From Lolium rigidum (Eukaryota > Streptophyta > Magnoliopsida > Poales > Poaceae), in assembly GCF_022539505.1 (NCBI RefSeq), contig NC_061508.1:347213484-347277483 (forward strand): DNA of 64,000 nt, read 5' to 3'. The position numbers were made by a program, and so were the translations under genes. Numbering within the stretch: the stretch's first letter is position 1; each line of letters begins with the position of its first letter. Positions 35,651 to 46,935 of the stretch are shown here, piece by piece. The notes under the pieces were generated by a model. It did not search any database, had not been told where the DNA came from, and saw nothing but the letters and a program-made list of their open reading frames with translations.

Positions 35651-38509
35651 AGAAGATTCATCAGGTCCCGGTACCATAAGAAGAAACTAACCGGGGAACT
35701 TGTCACGGACCCGAAGGTCGTAACCGACATAATTTGGTTCACGAACGACCAGAAGGTCCTGGCGTTGGAGAAAAACTGGTAAGCAATTTACCGGTTTTAT
35801 TAGATCAAGTATCGTTCATATAATAGTAGCAACATTTCTAAATGGTTCGCGTTTCTTCCGCAGGAAGAAGAAAGACAAAGACTTTCTCAAGCCTCCCAAG
35901 GTGACGAAGGCTCCTCGTCCCAGTGCGTCGACGGGCAGGGTAGCCTCGGGACAAGCCTCTCGTACGGGCGCTAAACATCGTTAATGAGCATTCACCGACG
36001 AGAAGGCCGCATAGAGGCCGTGTGGCTGGCGCCGGTACAGTGCTACAAGCATGGTCACTATGGCTTGTCGTCCGCGGCCGATAAAAATGCGCGTAATGAG
36101 AGGAAGCAGCGGGAGGCGGAGGAAATGAGGGAGTCAATCCTAGCCCAAGTCCAAGCTGGTTTGGTACCGCAACCGGTACCGCAACTCAAAGCTACACTCG
36201 TACCTGAAGTCAAAGCTGAAGTCGCCGCCGGAGTCCAAGCAGATTTCAACGCTATGCAAGCGTGGTATGAGGGTGGCAAACAAGGCCCCCCCCCCGAAAA
36301 TGCAAGTGGTTAGCTTCAACGGCAGCAACTCGATGGTGCCGCCGTCCGCCGGCAATGACAATGTTATAATGGAGACTCCTCCGGCCGCCGGCAATGTCGC
36401 CGGTGCTAGGGATTCACCGTCCATGCCGGGTAGCAGCCCCTCCGTCACTTGCACGCCCGCCGCCGCATGTGCTGGCCCGTCGACATTAGCCGAGCTCAAC
36501 GCCCTCACGGTAATTAACTAATGTGTACATCAAGTTAATATATTAGTTTCGTCATCCTTGCCCTCTCTCTAACGCCATACACATGTTCTCGCGAGCGCTC
36601 TCGACGCCATGCACCTTTTGATGAGAGTAAACGACGAACTCAAAGACGTCGCGAGGGGGTCCATCATTCGGCCCCCGGATAAGAAGTGGCACACACGAGA
36701 TATGGCGGATGACGTTTACCGGGTTGAAGTGGATCGGGCGTTACCGGGCTATGAGGATTTGTTTCCTCCTAATCAACCGCATGGTGCCGATGACGATAGC
36801 CCGTTGAATCTGGCCTCACCGAAGGGTTGGCTACTCGCTATGGCCGAAGACCCTAATTCGGATCAACACCTACTCGGGGTCGACGGCAAGCAAAGACAAG
36901 CACCTTGCGGCGCCACATGTCAGCGTCCCTCCACGACGGCCCGGCGGCGCCCGTGGTCATCGCCCCACCGAACGGCCAGCTGCGCCGGAGGTCGGCGCCC
37001 CACCACAACAGCCAGCCGCGCCGGAGGCCGAGGAATATGAACGTGACAACTTCCAATGGGATATTCCTACGTCTTCACAAGTTGTCCATGAGGATGCGCC
37101 GGGCTTCAAATATGTGTGCTCCAAGAAGCTGTTCGATTCTCAAGAAACGGCCGATGAGGAGGAAAATCCTGAGGAGGTCGCCACCGCCGCCGTCAAAAAC
37201 ATGTTGAGCCCAAACACACTCCGTGCTACGGCCACTACGGCGATGGATGGTCCAGCACTACAACCCAAGAAGAGGAAGAGGGCAAATAAGAAGGACGCCC
37301 AAGACAAGGCGGCGGCGGCCAAATCCAAGGACAAGGTCCCACTCCTTGACAAGTTGCCAAACAATTGGCGACCTCTCGCATCACTTGGGTCAACCGATGC
37401 TGCCGGAGCATGTCGTGAAGAAACTCACCCCGGATATGAGGAGCTTGCATGAGACCTGTCTTGCATGTGGAGAACCTTCTTCTCAAATCAAAAGATCCTG
37501 GTTACCCTCTCTTCGTGGCGAAGGTGCCAACCGGCATGAACTTCGTCGAGAAGTACCCCGCGGACTTGTGCTTCATCCGGTTCAACGACATCTTCAGCAT
37601 CTATCGCATGCAAGCGCTCCACTTTAGTGTGGTTCGCCTAGTTGCTCTTAGCATGTCTTCCCAGATTGTTAAGGAGGGGACGCCGACCATCGCGATCATG
37701 GACCCCTTCTATATGCGGGAGAGCATCATCTCGCAACCCCGGGGATCGCGCGATTGCCACCCAGCAGGTCGAGGATTTCATGCCGGCGAACATTAAGAAG
37801 GGCGCCATTCTCATCCCTTACTTCCCCGAGTAAGTAATCACTCGCTAGTCCCCCATCACCATTCTATCCTATATCTCCATTTGCATTTCCAAAGGTTAAT
37901 CCGTGTGTTTTCCGCAGAGACAAGTTCTGCACCCTCATCGTCGTGCACCCGCAACACTCGCATGCAGTCTATCTCGACTCGGGTAGGGACCGCAAGAAAG
38001 ACTACTCCCACATCGGGGCCCTTCTCAATGATGCTCTCACCGGCTTCGCCAACAAGGCGGGCCCCCTCAAAGTAGAGAGGAAATCCCGAGGAGGCTTCGT
38101 CTTAACCCACACAACCAACTTCCCCTGCCTCGGGCAATCGACGCCCGACAATGGGATGGACGCGTGGTACGCCATCCTTCAGATGCAGGAGTACATAAAG
38201 TACGCAGATGACATGTTGCTGCCAGATAATCTCAGAAACAGGTTTGCAAACATGGCGGATGTCCCTGATAGAGAGATTAGAAAGAACTGGGGTTGCATCC
38301 AGCAGTTCATTTGCACGATAATCCTGCAGGATGTCAACAATAGGTCTGGCGAGTTCTTCTACGGCTATGGTCTACCACCTAATGACGAGATAGACCTCCG
38401 CTTGGAGATGTCGCGTGATGAGAGGCCGTTCAACTCGCTTGAGGGCTGCCGTCCATTCCCCCTAGGCGTACAACCTGATCCTACGACGGGAACACTTGCT
38501 AAAGCTTGA
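35651..38509 (+). pseudogene. Second CACTA gene, spliced, with Ulp1/C48 peptidase-like region
   Basis: Exons can be followed by splice sites. The first (LTGELVTDPKVVTDIIWFTN) ends at 35778; a GT-AG intron of 85 bases (35779-35863) restores the frame to KKKDKDFLKPPK. A coiled-coil-like, Ala/Val-rich stretch follows (36080-36300), then MRVNDELKDVARG after another intron-like stretch (about 36510-36600), then a Lys-rich basic stretch (37270-37330). A domain with FVEKYPADLCFIRFNDIFSI precedes an intron at 37830-37917 and the last exon, which reads FCTLIVVHPQHSHAVYLDS and ends at 38509. The hHis...YLDS spacing resembles the Ulp1-type (C48) peptidase fold. The place where a Cys-Gly would be expected reads NGMDAWYAIL, so the catalytic cysteine appears lost. 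Frame changes near 36980-37450 suggest decay. In other CACTAs the second gene gives a TNPA-like binding protein; this may be its counterpart. Confidence 0.65.
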
Positions 38510-38716
38510 ACGATATGTCCTTGAACTTCCGTACTGTAATAATTGTTATATATTCCCATAGAATCGAGTAGTTGCTTTTATTTAGTTGTATGAATGTGCA
38601 TGTGAACATGTGTCCGTAGTTTCATTTACTTTGCTATATATTTCAAGATTATGGCGTACATAGCTTAATAATTATTTGCATTTACTCGACCACTACTTGC
38701 CTCGTATTTGGAGTTC

Positions 38717-39148
38717 GCCGATGATTAGAATGTTCGGTCAATCGTACACTCGGGGTGGAGCCGGTGAGCCTTGGTGCGACGGCCACAAGTATCAATCTAT
38801 TGTGCATCCTACCTAGCCTCACCGACTCCATCCCTGGATGTTAATATTTGTTTCGACCGACAAAGTATGAGGCACGCTATTTAATTCGTACTACTTGTCT
38901 TCTATTTGAGTTCGCACTTCTTAATTGCATTGGCCGATGATTAAAATGTTCGGTCACTTGTACACTCCGGGGTGGGGCCAGGTGAGGCTTGGTGTGATGG
39001 CCACAAATATCAATCTATTGTGCATCCTACCTAGCCTCACCGACCCCATCCCTGTATGTTATTATTTATTTCGACCAACAAAGTATGAGGCACATGCTAT
39101 TTAGTTCATACTACTTGTCTCTTATTTGAGTTGGCACTTGTTCATTGC
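38717..39148. repeat. 216-bp tandem duplication inside the CACTA
   Basis: Two copies (starting 38717 and 38933) share GCCGATGATTA(G/A)AATGTTCGGTCA, a GGGGTGG(A/G)GCC phrase and TATCAATCTATTGTGCATCC. It lies in the non-coding stretch between the second gene and the small ORF at 39179. Confidence 0.8.
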
Positions 39149-39178
39149 ATTGGTACTAACGTTTTACTTGTCTTGTGA

Positions 39179-39439
39179 ATGGAGATGCCGACGACATATG
39201 TCGTGTACAAGGGGAGGGTTCCTGGAGTCTACGATGACTGGGAGGACTGTCGGAGACAGGTGCACCGTTTCAGCGGCAACAGCTACAAGGGATACCCCAC
39301 TAGGGTGGAGGCGGAAGGAAGATACGCTCGTTATCTAGCGGGAGAGATGAGGGACATGAGGAGGAACCGGATGAAGACCATGGCCTTCGTGATGATGGTC
39401 ATGACCATGTTGGTCATGTTCTATGTGATTCTAGTTTAG
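39179..39439 (+). CDS. RNase H1-type hybrid-binding domain protein with membrane tail (CACTA cargo ORF)
   Basis: This uninterrupted ORF of 86 residues starts at ATG 39179 (MEMPTTYVVYKGRVPGVYDD); a second ATG lies two codons later. Residues 7-53 match the small hybrid-binding domain at the N terminus of RNase H1 (Cauli_VI/viroplasmin family). Characteristic features are YVVYKGRVPGVYDDW, the CRRQVHRFSG turn and SYKGYPTRVEAEGRY. In RNase H1 this domain holds RNA-DNA hybrids or double-stranded RNA. There is no catalytic RNase H domain. Residues 55-66 are basic (RDMRRNRMK), and 67-86 form one hydrophobic segment (MAFVMMVMTMLVMFYVILV) able to span a membrane, giving a tail-anchored layout. It lies between the second gene and the right terminal repeats, inside the transposon. 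Earlier exons are possible but not seen. It is the only unbroken reading frame of the element. The domain call is fairly firm; the role is unknown. Confidence 0.7.
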   Translation: MEMPTTYVVYKGRVPGVYDDWEDCRRQVHRFSGNSYKGYPTRVEAEGRYARYLAGEMRDMRRNRMKTMAFVMMVMTMLVMFYVILV

Positions 39440-39767
39440 GTTAGGACCTACATTGTGAGGTGTATGACGATACTTGTGACGACTATGTACCAAGACTTCT
39501 AACTTTGTGAAACTTCGCCGTTCGGTGTTGCATATGCACATGTGTGTTGTATGAATCAACACATTCCGAAACGAGACTTGCGTATTTGTGTACCGATACC
39601 GAAATGAAACTTGGCTCTCTATGTGCTTCTCATATTGCATGTAATATCTGTATAAATATGAACTGCGTTTAAATATATAGTGCTGTCAAATATGTATTGT
39701 AATATGCTGTCAAAATTGTATTGTAATATGCTTGGAAAAAAGTGGAAAAAAGAATTTTCGAATTAAT

Positions 39768-40020
39768 TGCCGGCGCACCTAAATGACACATTGCCGGCGC
39801 ACGTGGCATTCGCCGCGTCTTGGAAGCACTATCGCCGGCGCACCTGATAGTGCGCCGGTGGAATAGATCTTTGCCGGCGAATCAGGGTGGTGCGCCGGCA
39901 GTAGCAGAGATATCGCCGGCGCAGTACCTGGTGCGCCGGCAGTGTCCGTTTATCACCGGCGCGTTCGCACCGGAGGGCTCGTGGTGCGCCGGCAATGGGG
40001 GTTTTAGGTGCGCCGGCAAT
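39768..40020. repeat. Right subterminal repeats of the CACTA
   Basis: There are about ten copies of GCCGGCGCACC or its complement, mirroring the left end, and they stop just inside the terminal inverted repeat. Confidence 0.9.
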
Positions 40021-40039
40021 GGGCCTTTCCCTAGTAGTG

Positions 40040-40217
40040 ACAATTCTATGTGCATATAGATATGAAATTGAATTTCATGCACATCTTAGTCAAATTAGGA
40101 TTTGATGGAGTTTACCCTATATATTGGAACAAAGAAAGTGACACATGCCATAAGATATACATATATTAAATATGCATGCACAATACTTTCAAGAACCAAA
40201 GGAAGATACAATTTGGA
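40040..40217 (-). mobile_element. Continuation of the 27615 element's internal region
   Basis: It begins with the right copy of the ACA target duplication and is AT-rich like 30162-32040. It ends at the N gap, so the 5' LTR of this element is not in the window. Confidence 0.6.
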
Positions 40218-40317
40218 NNNNNNNNNNNNNNNNNNNNNNNNNNNNNNNNNNNNNNNNNNNNNNNNNNNNNNNNNNNNNNNNNNNNNNNNNNNNNNNNNNN
40301 NNNNNNNNNNNNNNNNN
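40218..40317. other. Assembly gap (100 N) at an LTR boundary
   Basis: Comparing the two LTRs of the element to the right (constant offset 7995 at both ends), the first 99 bases of the left LTR would fall here. The gap therefore hides the left end of that element and its left target duplication, and the true length is unknown. Confidence 0.95.
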
Positions 40318-42535
40318 AGATCTTGTTTAAATCTTGTGTTTTGCCATGATGAGTGTGATTATGCTTTTGTGCTAAACCCTAAAACCCTAAAGTGATCAAG
40401 TGAAGGTCACCAACCAAATAAAATAAAAGAGAAAGAAAGCAAATAGGAAAAATCTTAAACCCTAATCTTCTCCTTAAATCAATTGGATATATTTTGAGAA
40501 ACACAAAATAAAATAAAAGACATATGGGAACATCTAGCCCTAATAGGTAAATCTTGAACCCTACCTTTATTAATTATGCTAAATGGTGGTGAACCATTAT
40601 GAACCCCACTAAGCCCTAAAACTCACCCCTCTTTTCACCACCTGGGTTAAATTAAAATAAAAGGAAATTAAATAAGAAAGATGCATATGTGCCTGTGGCT
40701 ATATTTATAAAACTTTACCCTAAGCCTTTCTACCTTGCTTAGAGGTTTGGAAAATCTTCATGCACCTTACCTAGTACCTATCAAACCAAATCCAAGTGAT
40801 TTCCAAAAGAATTAAGAAGAAACTAAAAATGCCATAGAGGCAAATGAGAGTAAAGTACAAATTTGTGAATTTAAGAATCTTGACCCTAGGACTTGTGTTG
40901 AATGGTTGGATCACTTCCATATACCCTTTCAATACTCAATAACATCAAATGGGCCTAGAACACTCAAATCAAAAATCAAATGCAACATATGCATAGAGGC
41001 ATATGAGACACATAGCCATTTCACCAATTTTTGCCCTATGACATTAAACCTTGACCAAATGGTGTGCAACCATTTCTAAACTTCATATAACCCTAAATTG
41101 ACCCTAACCCAGGTCCAAGTGAAGCAAAATCAACACTTTACAAAAATAATAAAAAGTGACACATCACCTCTTATGTGTTATGGCCATTTTTGCAAATCTT
41201 TGACCAAGACCTTTTGAAATGGATTCAATGGTTTGAAAATGTTTCTAAACCAATAAGAATCACATTTGAGTCAACCAAAGTCAATTCAATTGAAGAGAAA
41301 TCACATAGTGAGAAAATCCCCAAAATTCACTCACATACACTTAGCCCAAATTGCAAATCTTCAACCAAGGCCACCATGGCTTGATCTCTTGATTGTAGAA
41401 TACTTATATATGATAAAAGAACACATTTGCATCAAAGAAACAAGAATCAAATCAAAGGAAAATTTCAAAACTCACATACATGTGATAATGGTCATATCAC
41501 CCCCTTTATAACATCTTCCCTACTTTACACCCCTGCCTTTGACTTTTCTTCAACCAATCTTGGTCAACTATGACCATGTCATCCAAGACCATGTCAAGGT
41601 CAACAACTTTCATGTTGACCATCTCTGTTGAAGTTGACTGGGTTGACCAGAATAGAGGAGACAAGAGGAGACATTGAAATAAAGAGAAGATCATCTCACT
41701 TTTGCCATCTTGCATTTCTTCACCAAATTGACCACCACCACCACCATTCCACTTCTATGAATATATGAATAAGACCCACCAAAGGAATTTCAAAATTTTG
41801 AAAACTTTTCTCTTGCGGGCATTTAATCAAACACATGGCAGGCAGGAGTAAACTTTGTGCCCATACCTCAATTTTACCTTGGACCAGGTCCAACCACGAC
41901 CATCCCTGCTGCTCTGGAGACTCACCACACCCCCGGGCACCGGTACGAGCCACCGCACCCCTCTCTCTTGGTCACCATGACCAAAACCCAACCCATGCCG
42001 GCCACTTGACACCCACATGCTCACCCCCTCTCCTCTCACATCCATCTCCCCTCACCATGTCAGCTGACCTCCCCTGACCCTCCTGAAGCTGACCATGCAT
42101 GCCCTTGACCAAGTTGACATCGCCACCGGCCAGAAACTGACGTGAACCGACGCGCCCAGAGACGCCCACGCGCGCCAGGACACGCACGATGACGTCCCGG
42201 AGCGCGACAGAACGCCGCCGTGCCCCGTCGACTCAGTGCTCCCCTCGACCCCTCCTTTCACCTACAGCCTCACCTCGACGTCAGCTACCTCACGGACAAC
42301 GCCGCTTGGACGCGCACGCCCTGTAGCCGTCGTCACGGACGACGACCATCCGCCGCAGTACCCTGGCGTCCGATGACGATAACGACGCGACTACACCACC
42401 TCTGGCCTCGCCATGACGCGCGTCAGCACCGCGGTGACATCGCCAACACGTCCGAACCTTCGCCGATGACGCTAGCCCACCGTAGCCATCCCCACACCGT
42501 CGACCTGCCCCGCACCCCTCGGCCTCGACCGCCCG

Positions 42536-42545
42536 CTATAAAAGG
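42536..42545 (+). promoter_or_regulatory. TATA box of the left long LTR
   Basis: CTATAAAAGG lies within the GC-rich block after a proline/arginine-coding-like tract and before a pyrimidine-rich leader. The same site is at 50532-50541 in the right LTR. It is the best candidate for the start of the genomic RNA. Confidence 0.7.
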
Positions 42546-44348
42546 AGGGCGCCCTTGCCCCAAATTCTCACACCACCTCGCTCCACTACCTCCCCTGAAT
42601 CTCCCTGACTCCTTCCCCTCTCCAATTAAGCCCGAGGCCGCCGGAATTTGGACGGAGTCCGCCGCCACGGAAGCTCAGCGCCGCCGTTGATTTCCTCCAC
42701 CCCACGCTCTGCCGCGACCACCCTCTGCCTCCTCATCCTCGACAACGCCGCCGCGAACCCTCGCTGTGCCTCGCCGGAGCTCCGGTAAGCCGCCAGCACC
42801 AAACCCTTGCCGTGCCTGCGCCACCGCTCGTCGACGTCGACGACGACCCTGCGTCGTTAGATCCCCTTTTAATCCTACGGTCCACAACACAGCATACCGG
42901 TTCGGTGTTTTAAAAGAAACTGACAGTGGACCCCACTGTCAGGCGGCCCGCGAGCATTGCCAGCTTAGCTGGGCCGGCCCAATTTAGTTTCCCGCCCGCG
43001 TTTGAAATTCAAACTTCGTTTTATTTATTGTCTGTGTTTTTGCTCTCACATGCTTTGCCAAATCTTTAATAATTTCAAATCTGCTCGGTCATTTTTGATA
43101 AATTTTATATAATTAGAAAGCTCATGAAAGGTCCCAGCCAACCACACTGGATTCAAATCAAAATATGTTGTAGAATTTGAATAGTAAAATTAACAAACCA
43201 GTAACTTTTCAAACTTCAAACAATTCTTAAAAATCAACCATAAACTATTTTGAGGTGGTTCCACCTCTCAAAATTCACATTTCAAATACTCTAATTGATT
43301 ATGTGAAAATATGATATGGGTACTGTACATGATCATGGGCTAAACCCAAATAATGGCTATCTGGCCATGTCTAGCTCATTTTAAACTATTTCAAAAATAG
43401 TATTTAAATTGTATGAGGTGTAGCATCTCATTTAAATCATTAATCCAAGTGATTCAATGAGAGTTGATGACACATGTATTAATGACACATATGTTCTTAT
43501 TTGAAAATATTAAATCTTTCATAGTAGTATTTAAAGTGTTCAAAACTACTTATTAAATCATATGAGATGCTTTGGTCTCATTTAAATCTTTGTCTCAAGT
43601 AATTCTACATGAGGTAGAGACCATGGTCTATTAACTCTCATAGTGAATTATTTGATGATATTAAATCATTACTATGTTGGTATTAAATTGTATGAGGTGT
43701 TCACCTCATTTAAATCATTTTCTCAAATGATAAGTATGAAGAGGTTGACTTTGGTCAACCTAGGTCATATATTATTCATAAGAGAAATTAAATCTTAATA
43801 AGATAATGAGAGGAAATTATTTCTCTAAGTAATCAAAAGTAACACCTTATTTAGTATGTGAGGAAATTATTTTCCTAAATAAGAAAACAACACCTCTACC
43901 CACTTAATAGTTATGAGTGGTGCTAGTTTACTTGTGTAAATTATATGAGGTGTTTCACTTCATTTAAATCTTGTCCCAAGTGCTTTCATATGAAGTTTGA
44001 ACCCCTGGTCCAATACTCTCACATGAAATACTTGAAGATATTAAATCATAATAGGCATTATTAAATGGTATGAGGTATCCCTACCTCATTTAAATCATTT
44101 TCTCAAATGATGATGATGAATGGTTGACTTAGGTCAACATAAATTCATATGTGATGGTTTGAGAAATTAAATCTTAAAGAAGATTCAATGAGAGGAAATT
44201 ATTCCTCAAGAACTATATGGAAACTATCATTTACATATAAAATGAGAGGAAATTATTCTTCCTCAAGGCAATACCCCCAATGCACCAAATTGTATTAATT
44301 GTGTGCATAGAATAGTTTGTGTGAATATATATGATGTTGGAATAGCCA

Positions 44349-44627
44349 ATGAATTATTTGGTGATTGTATCCTCGTATTCGTTTATAGACGCTAGTACCG
44401 GGGACTATCCAGAAGAGGAGGTTTTCTACCAAGAAGAAGAAGAAGAAGGTCACTTTGATCATTTCCCCAACCAAGGCAAGCTAACACCCTTGCAAGCTAA
44501 TATTCTTGCAAAGTGCAAAGCTCTACTAGAGCAAGGCACACTCACCAATTACTTTATGCTTCATGATCCCATCCCAAGTTTTATTCTTCCCAACTTTTAC
44601 TTTGATTTTTATAACTTGCTTTTATAG
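44349..44627 (+). other. Small acidic ORF inside the left LTR (coding status unclear)
   Basis: The 92-residue frame includes a run of glutamates (YQEEEEEGHFDHF) and LTPLQANILAKCKALLEQG. It lies downstream of the TATA box. The same frame is open in the right LTR (52347-52625) with one silent or conservative change nearby. Because the LTRs are young, conservation between them proves nothing about selection. No family is recognised. Confidence 0.3.
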
Positions 44628-45955
44628 TTAACTTTGGTCTAGAGATAGAGTACTACAAGAGTATCAAACTTAGCCTAGAAAGCTATAAGCTAAGTTAGCA
44701 CCCCTCATGACTAGTTGCTAGTGCTAAATGAATAAAATTGACTACTCTAGATGGGAACTTGTGAAATGAAATGACTTTGAAAACCTTGGAATGATGAGTC
44801 ATTCTATTGAAATATTTTGAAGGTGAATATGACTGGTGAATGACTTGGTGAATTTTACCCAAAACTGATGGTTGGGTTCGGATGCGATACCATTCCAATT
44901 TTACAAGTACCCCCACAATACCTGAAATGGGTAAGGCTTAGCTGGAAATTTATGTATCTTAGTATGGGTTCCCTCTAAACAAGCGTCATCGGGGTTAGGC
45001 TAAAGGCTGCCTCTACAACAAAAGAAATGATGAGAAATGACGTGGAACGAGGTGAATGTCCGGCCCAAGCCCCTGTGCGGCTCCCGGGTTAACAGCTTGG
45101 TTTTCACCGGGAGGCCAAGCTCATGGGGAGAGGTGCCTATACTAGGGTATGTAAGTGAAAGGTTATGGTTGGTAGTCCGCACACGGAGTGTGGTAAATCG
45201 GGGTCGGTTAACCCCGACGGATTATTGCAAATGTTGTGGCACAAGTGTACGACCTCTGCGAGTGTAGAACTATTCGAATAGCCGCGTCCACGGTTACGGA
45301 CGATTGGAAAGGCCATACCTGTTCCGTCATCAGACCATTTTCAAAAATGTGACATGTGAAGGGTGACTTGTGATTTGAACTTGAAATGGTGACTTTGAAT
45401 TGAATCACAACAGAGTTGTGGGAATGACACTAATGTTCCCACTTGAGTAAGTTAGGCAAATGAAGAGGTTTTGTTACTAAAGTGCTTATGAAATAAAACT
45501 GGCTTTATGCAAATGAAACTAGAGCTTAGGACTCCCCCTTACTATAGTTGATAGTGCTTACATTAGTATTAGTTTGCGAGTACTTTAAAGTACTCATGGC
45601 TTTGTCCCTGGCTATTCAAATGGCCAGACTATGAAGAGGAGTACCAGAACCCGGAAGAAGGACAGCAGGACGTCTACGACAACTAGGATCACTCTCGACG
45701 TCAACGGTTGCTGTGGAATAGATGGACTACTACTACGCTACTTCGCTTCCGCTATGTGTTTTGTATTTGATCAATAGATCAACTAGTATTGTAATGAGAC
45801 TGGATCATGTGATCCCGTGTTGTAAGACAGTTATGCGTTGTAATGAATGATGTGTTGTGATATTAATCTATTATGTCTCGCAAAAACAATATTCCTGGGA
45901 TTGCGATGAATGGCATAATAGGCATCTGGACTTAAAAATCCGGGTGTTGACAAGT

Positions 45956-45969
45956 TGGTATCAGAGCCA
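45956..45969 (+). other. Primer binding site (initiator tRNA-Met)
   Basis: TGGTATCAGAGCCA lies three bases after the LTR end and is complementary to the 3' end of plant initiator tRNA-Met, the usual primer of plant LTR elements. Confidence 0.9.
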
Positions 45970-46182
45970 TTGTTGACCTTAGGAGACCCTAGTTAGAATG
46001 GACGTCTGAAAAACTTAGTTTCAAAACCAATGAAGTGAATATTTGTGAAACTTGTTCTTACTCTTATCCTTGAAATCTTTTTCAAAAAGATGAGAAATCT
46101 ATACTTTACTTTCTTTACAAGCCTACCTAAAATGTTGCACACTTGACTACTTCTTTAACTTACTTATCCTAATTGCTCACAG

Positions 46183-46660
46183 ATGAAGTACCAATGGGAA
46201 TCCTATAAGCTTGGATCCGGAGACGACAAAAGTTTCGAAAAGGAGTTGAAGCAAGCCGGTGGACTATCTAGGACACCCGTATCCCGAGTTCTTCGGAATA
46301 CCCCTCAAGGCTCGATTAGGAGAACCACCTCGGTGGGACGTTTCTACCGATCTACGAAGGAAGCTTGATGCCCCGGTATGGGAAACCATATGGTTTTCTG
46401 TAACGGGAAACACTTGGAAGGAAGGGCTAGACAAAGCTATGCAAGAAGCAATTTCCCGTCTGTGTGGACAAAATGAAGACAAGATCAAGAACACTCGCTT
46501 CATCTACTACCCAAGGCATGACTCCGTGGGAAGACCGATGACCATGCCCCCACCACAACCAAAGATGAACCCCTCTGAAGCACCTCAGGACTTCAGGCAG
46601 TACAAAACCCGCCGGGATTTGGACAACGCCCTCGCCTCTCGCCAAGCACCCCACCCGTGA
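46183..46660 (+). pseudogene. Extra ORF upstream of gag, frameshifted
   Basis: The first part (ATG 46183) reads MKYQWESYKLGSGDDKSF and LKQAGGLS. About 75 bases on, the frame changes and continues as HPYPEFFGIPLKARLGEPPRW, then TIWFSVTGNTWKEGL, AMQEAISRLCGQNEDKIK and RFIYYPRHDSVGRPM, ending at 46660. Similar PEFFGIP..RLGEPPRW proteins are known from grass retroelements and nearby in plant genomes, but their function is not established. It lies between the primer site and gag, so it would be translated first from the genomic RNA. One frameshift is evident (near 46260). It might have been a particle or RNA-binding accessory protein; this is a guess. Confidence 0.6.
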
Positions 46661-46935
46661 AGAAGAAGAATCCACCCGGAAGAGTAGTATCACCCCAGCA
46701 CTTAAGTAGGTGTGAGTTGTATCAGGATCCCCCTTGTATCGTAGAGCGATGAATGGTTCCTCAAACCAACGGAGTGTTAGTTTTGTAATGTGTGATGCTT
46801 GGTATGAATGAAAAAGTGTTGTTGGTTTCTACCTCCGCAACACTACACAAATTTCCAATATTATGAACTTTTCAAACTTAACAAAACAAACCATAGAAAT
46901 TTCCCTCTTATCTTATCATATACATCAATGTTCAG

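Larger units (their letters stand above)
32041..40039 (+). mobile_element. CACTA (En/Spm) transposon, 7999 bp, both ends visible
   Basis: The left terminus is CACTACTAGGGAAAAGCC and the right terminus, reverse-complemented, is CACTACTAGGGAAAGGCC. It is flanked by a 3-bp target duplication ACA (32038-32040 and 40040-40042). Subterminal regions are packed with a GCCGGCGCACC motif in both orientations (about 32080-32405 and 39768-40020). Inside, in order, are a broken TNP2-type transposase, a spliced second gene with a protease-like fold region, a 216-bp tandem duplication and a small ORF with an RNase H1-type hybrid-binding domain. The ends look competent, but the transposase is defective, so movement would need an enzyme from another copy. 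Confidence 0.95.
40318..45952 (+). mobile_element. Left (5') LTR of the gag-only element, first ~99 bases in gap
   Basis: The 5635 visible bases align end to end with 48313-53947. It ends GGGTGTTGACA, followed after three bases by the primer site. The middle is GC-rich (41880-42990) with a TATA box and splits two AT-rich halves. The small acidic ORF at 44349-44627 is shared with the other LTR. Confidence 0.95.

Noticed and set aside
42220..42690. 156-codon Pro/Arg/His-rich frame, also in the right LTR (50186-50686)
   Set aside because: It spans the LTR promoter region including the TATA box and is GC-driven. It is not a plausible protein.
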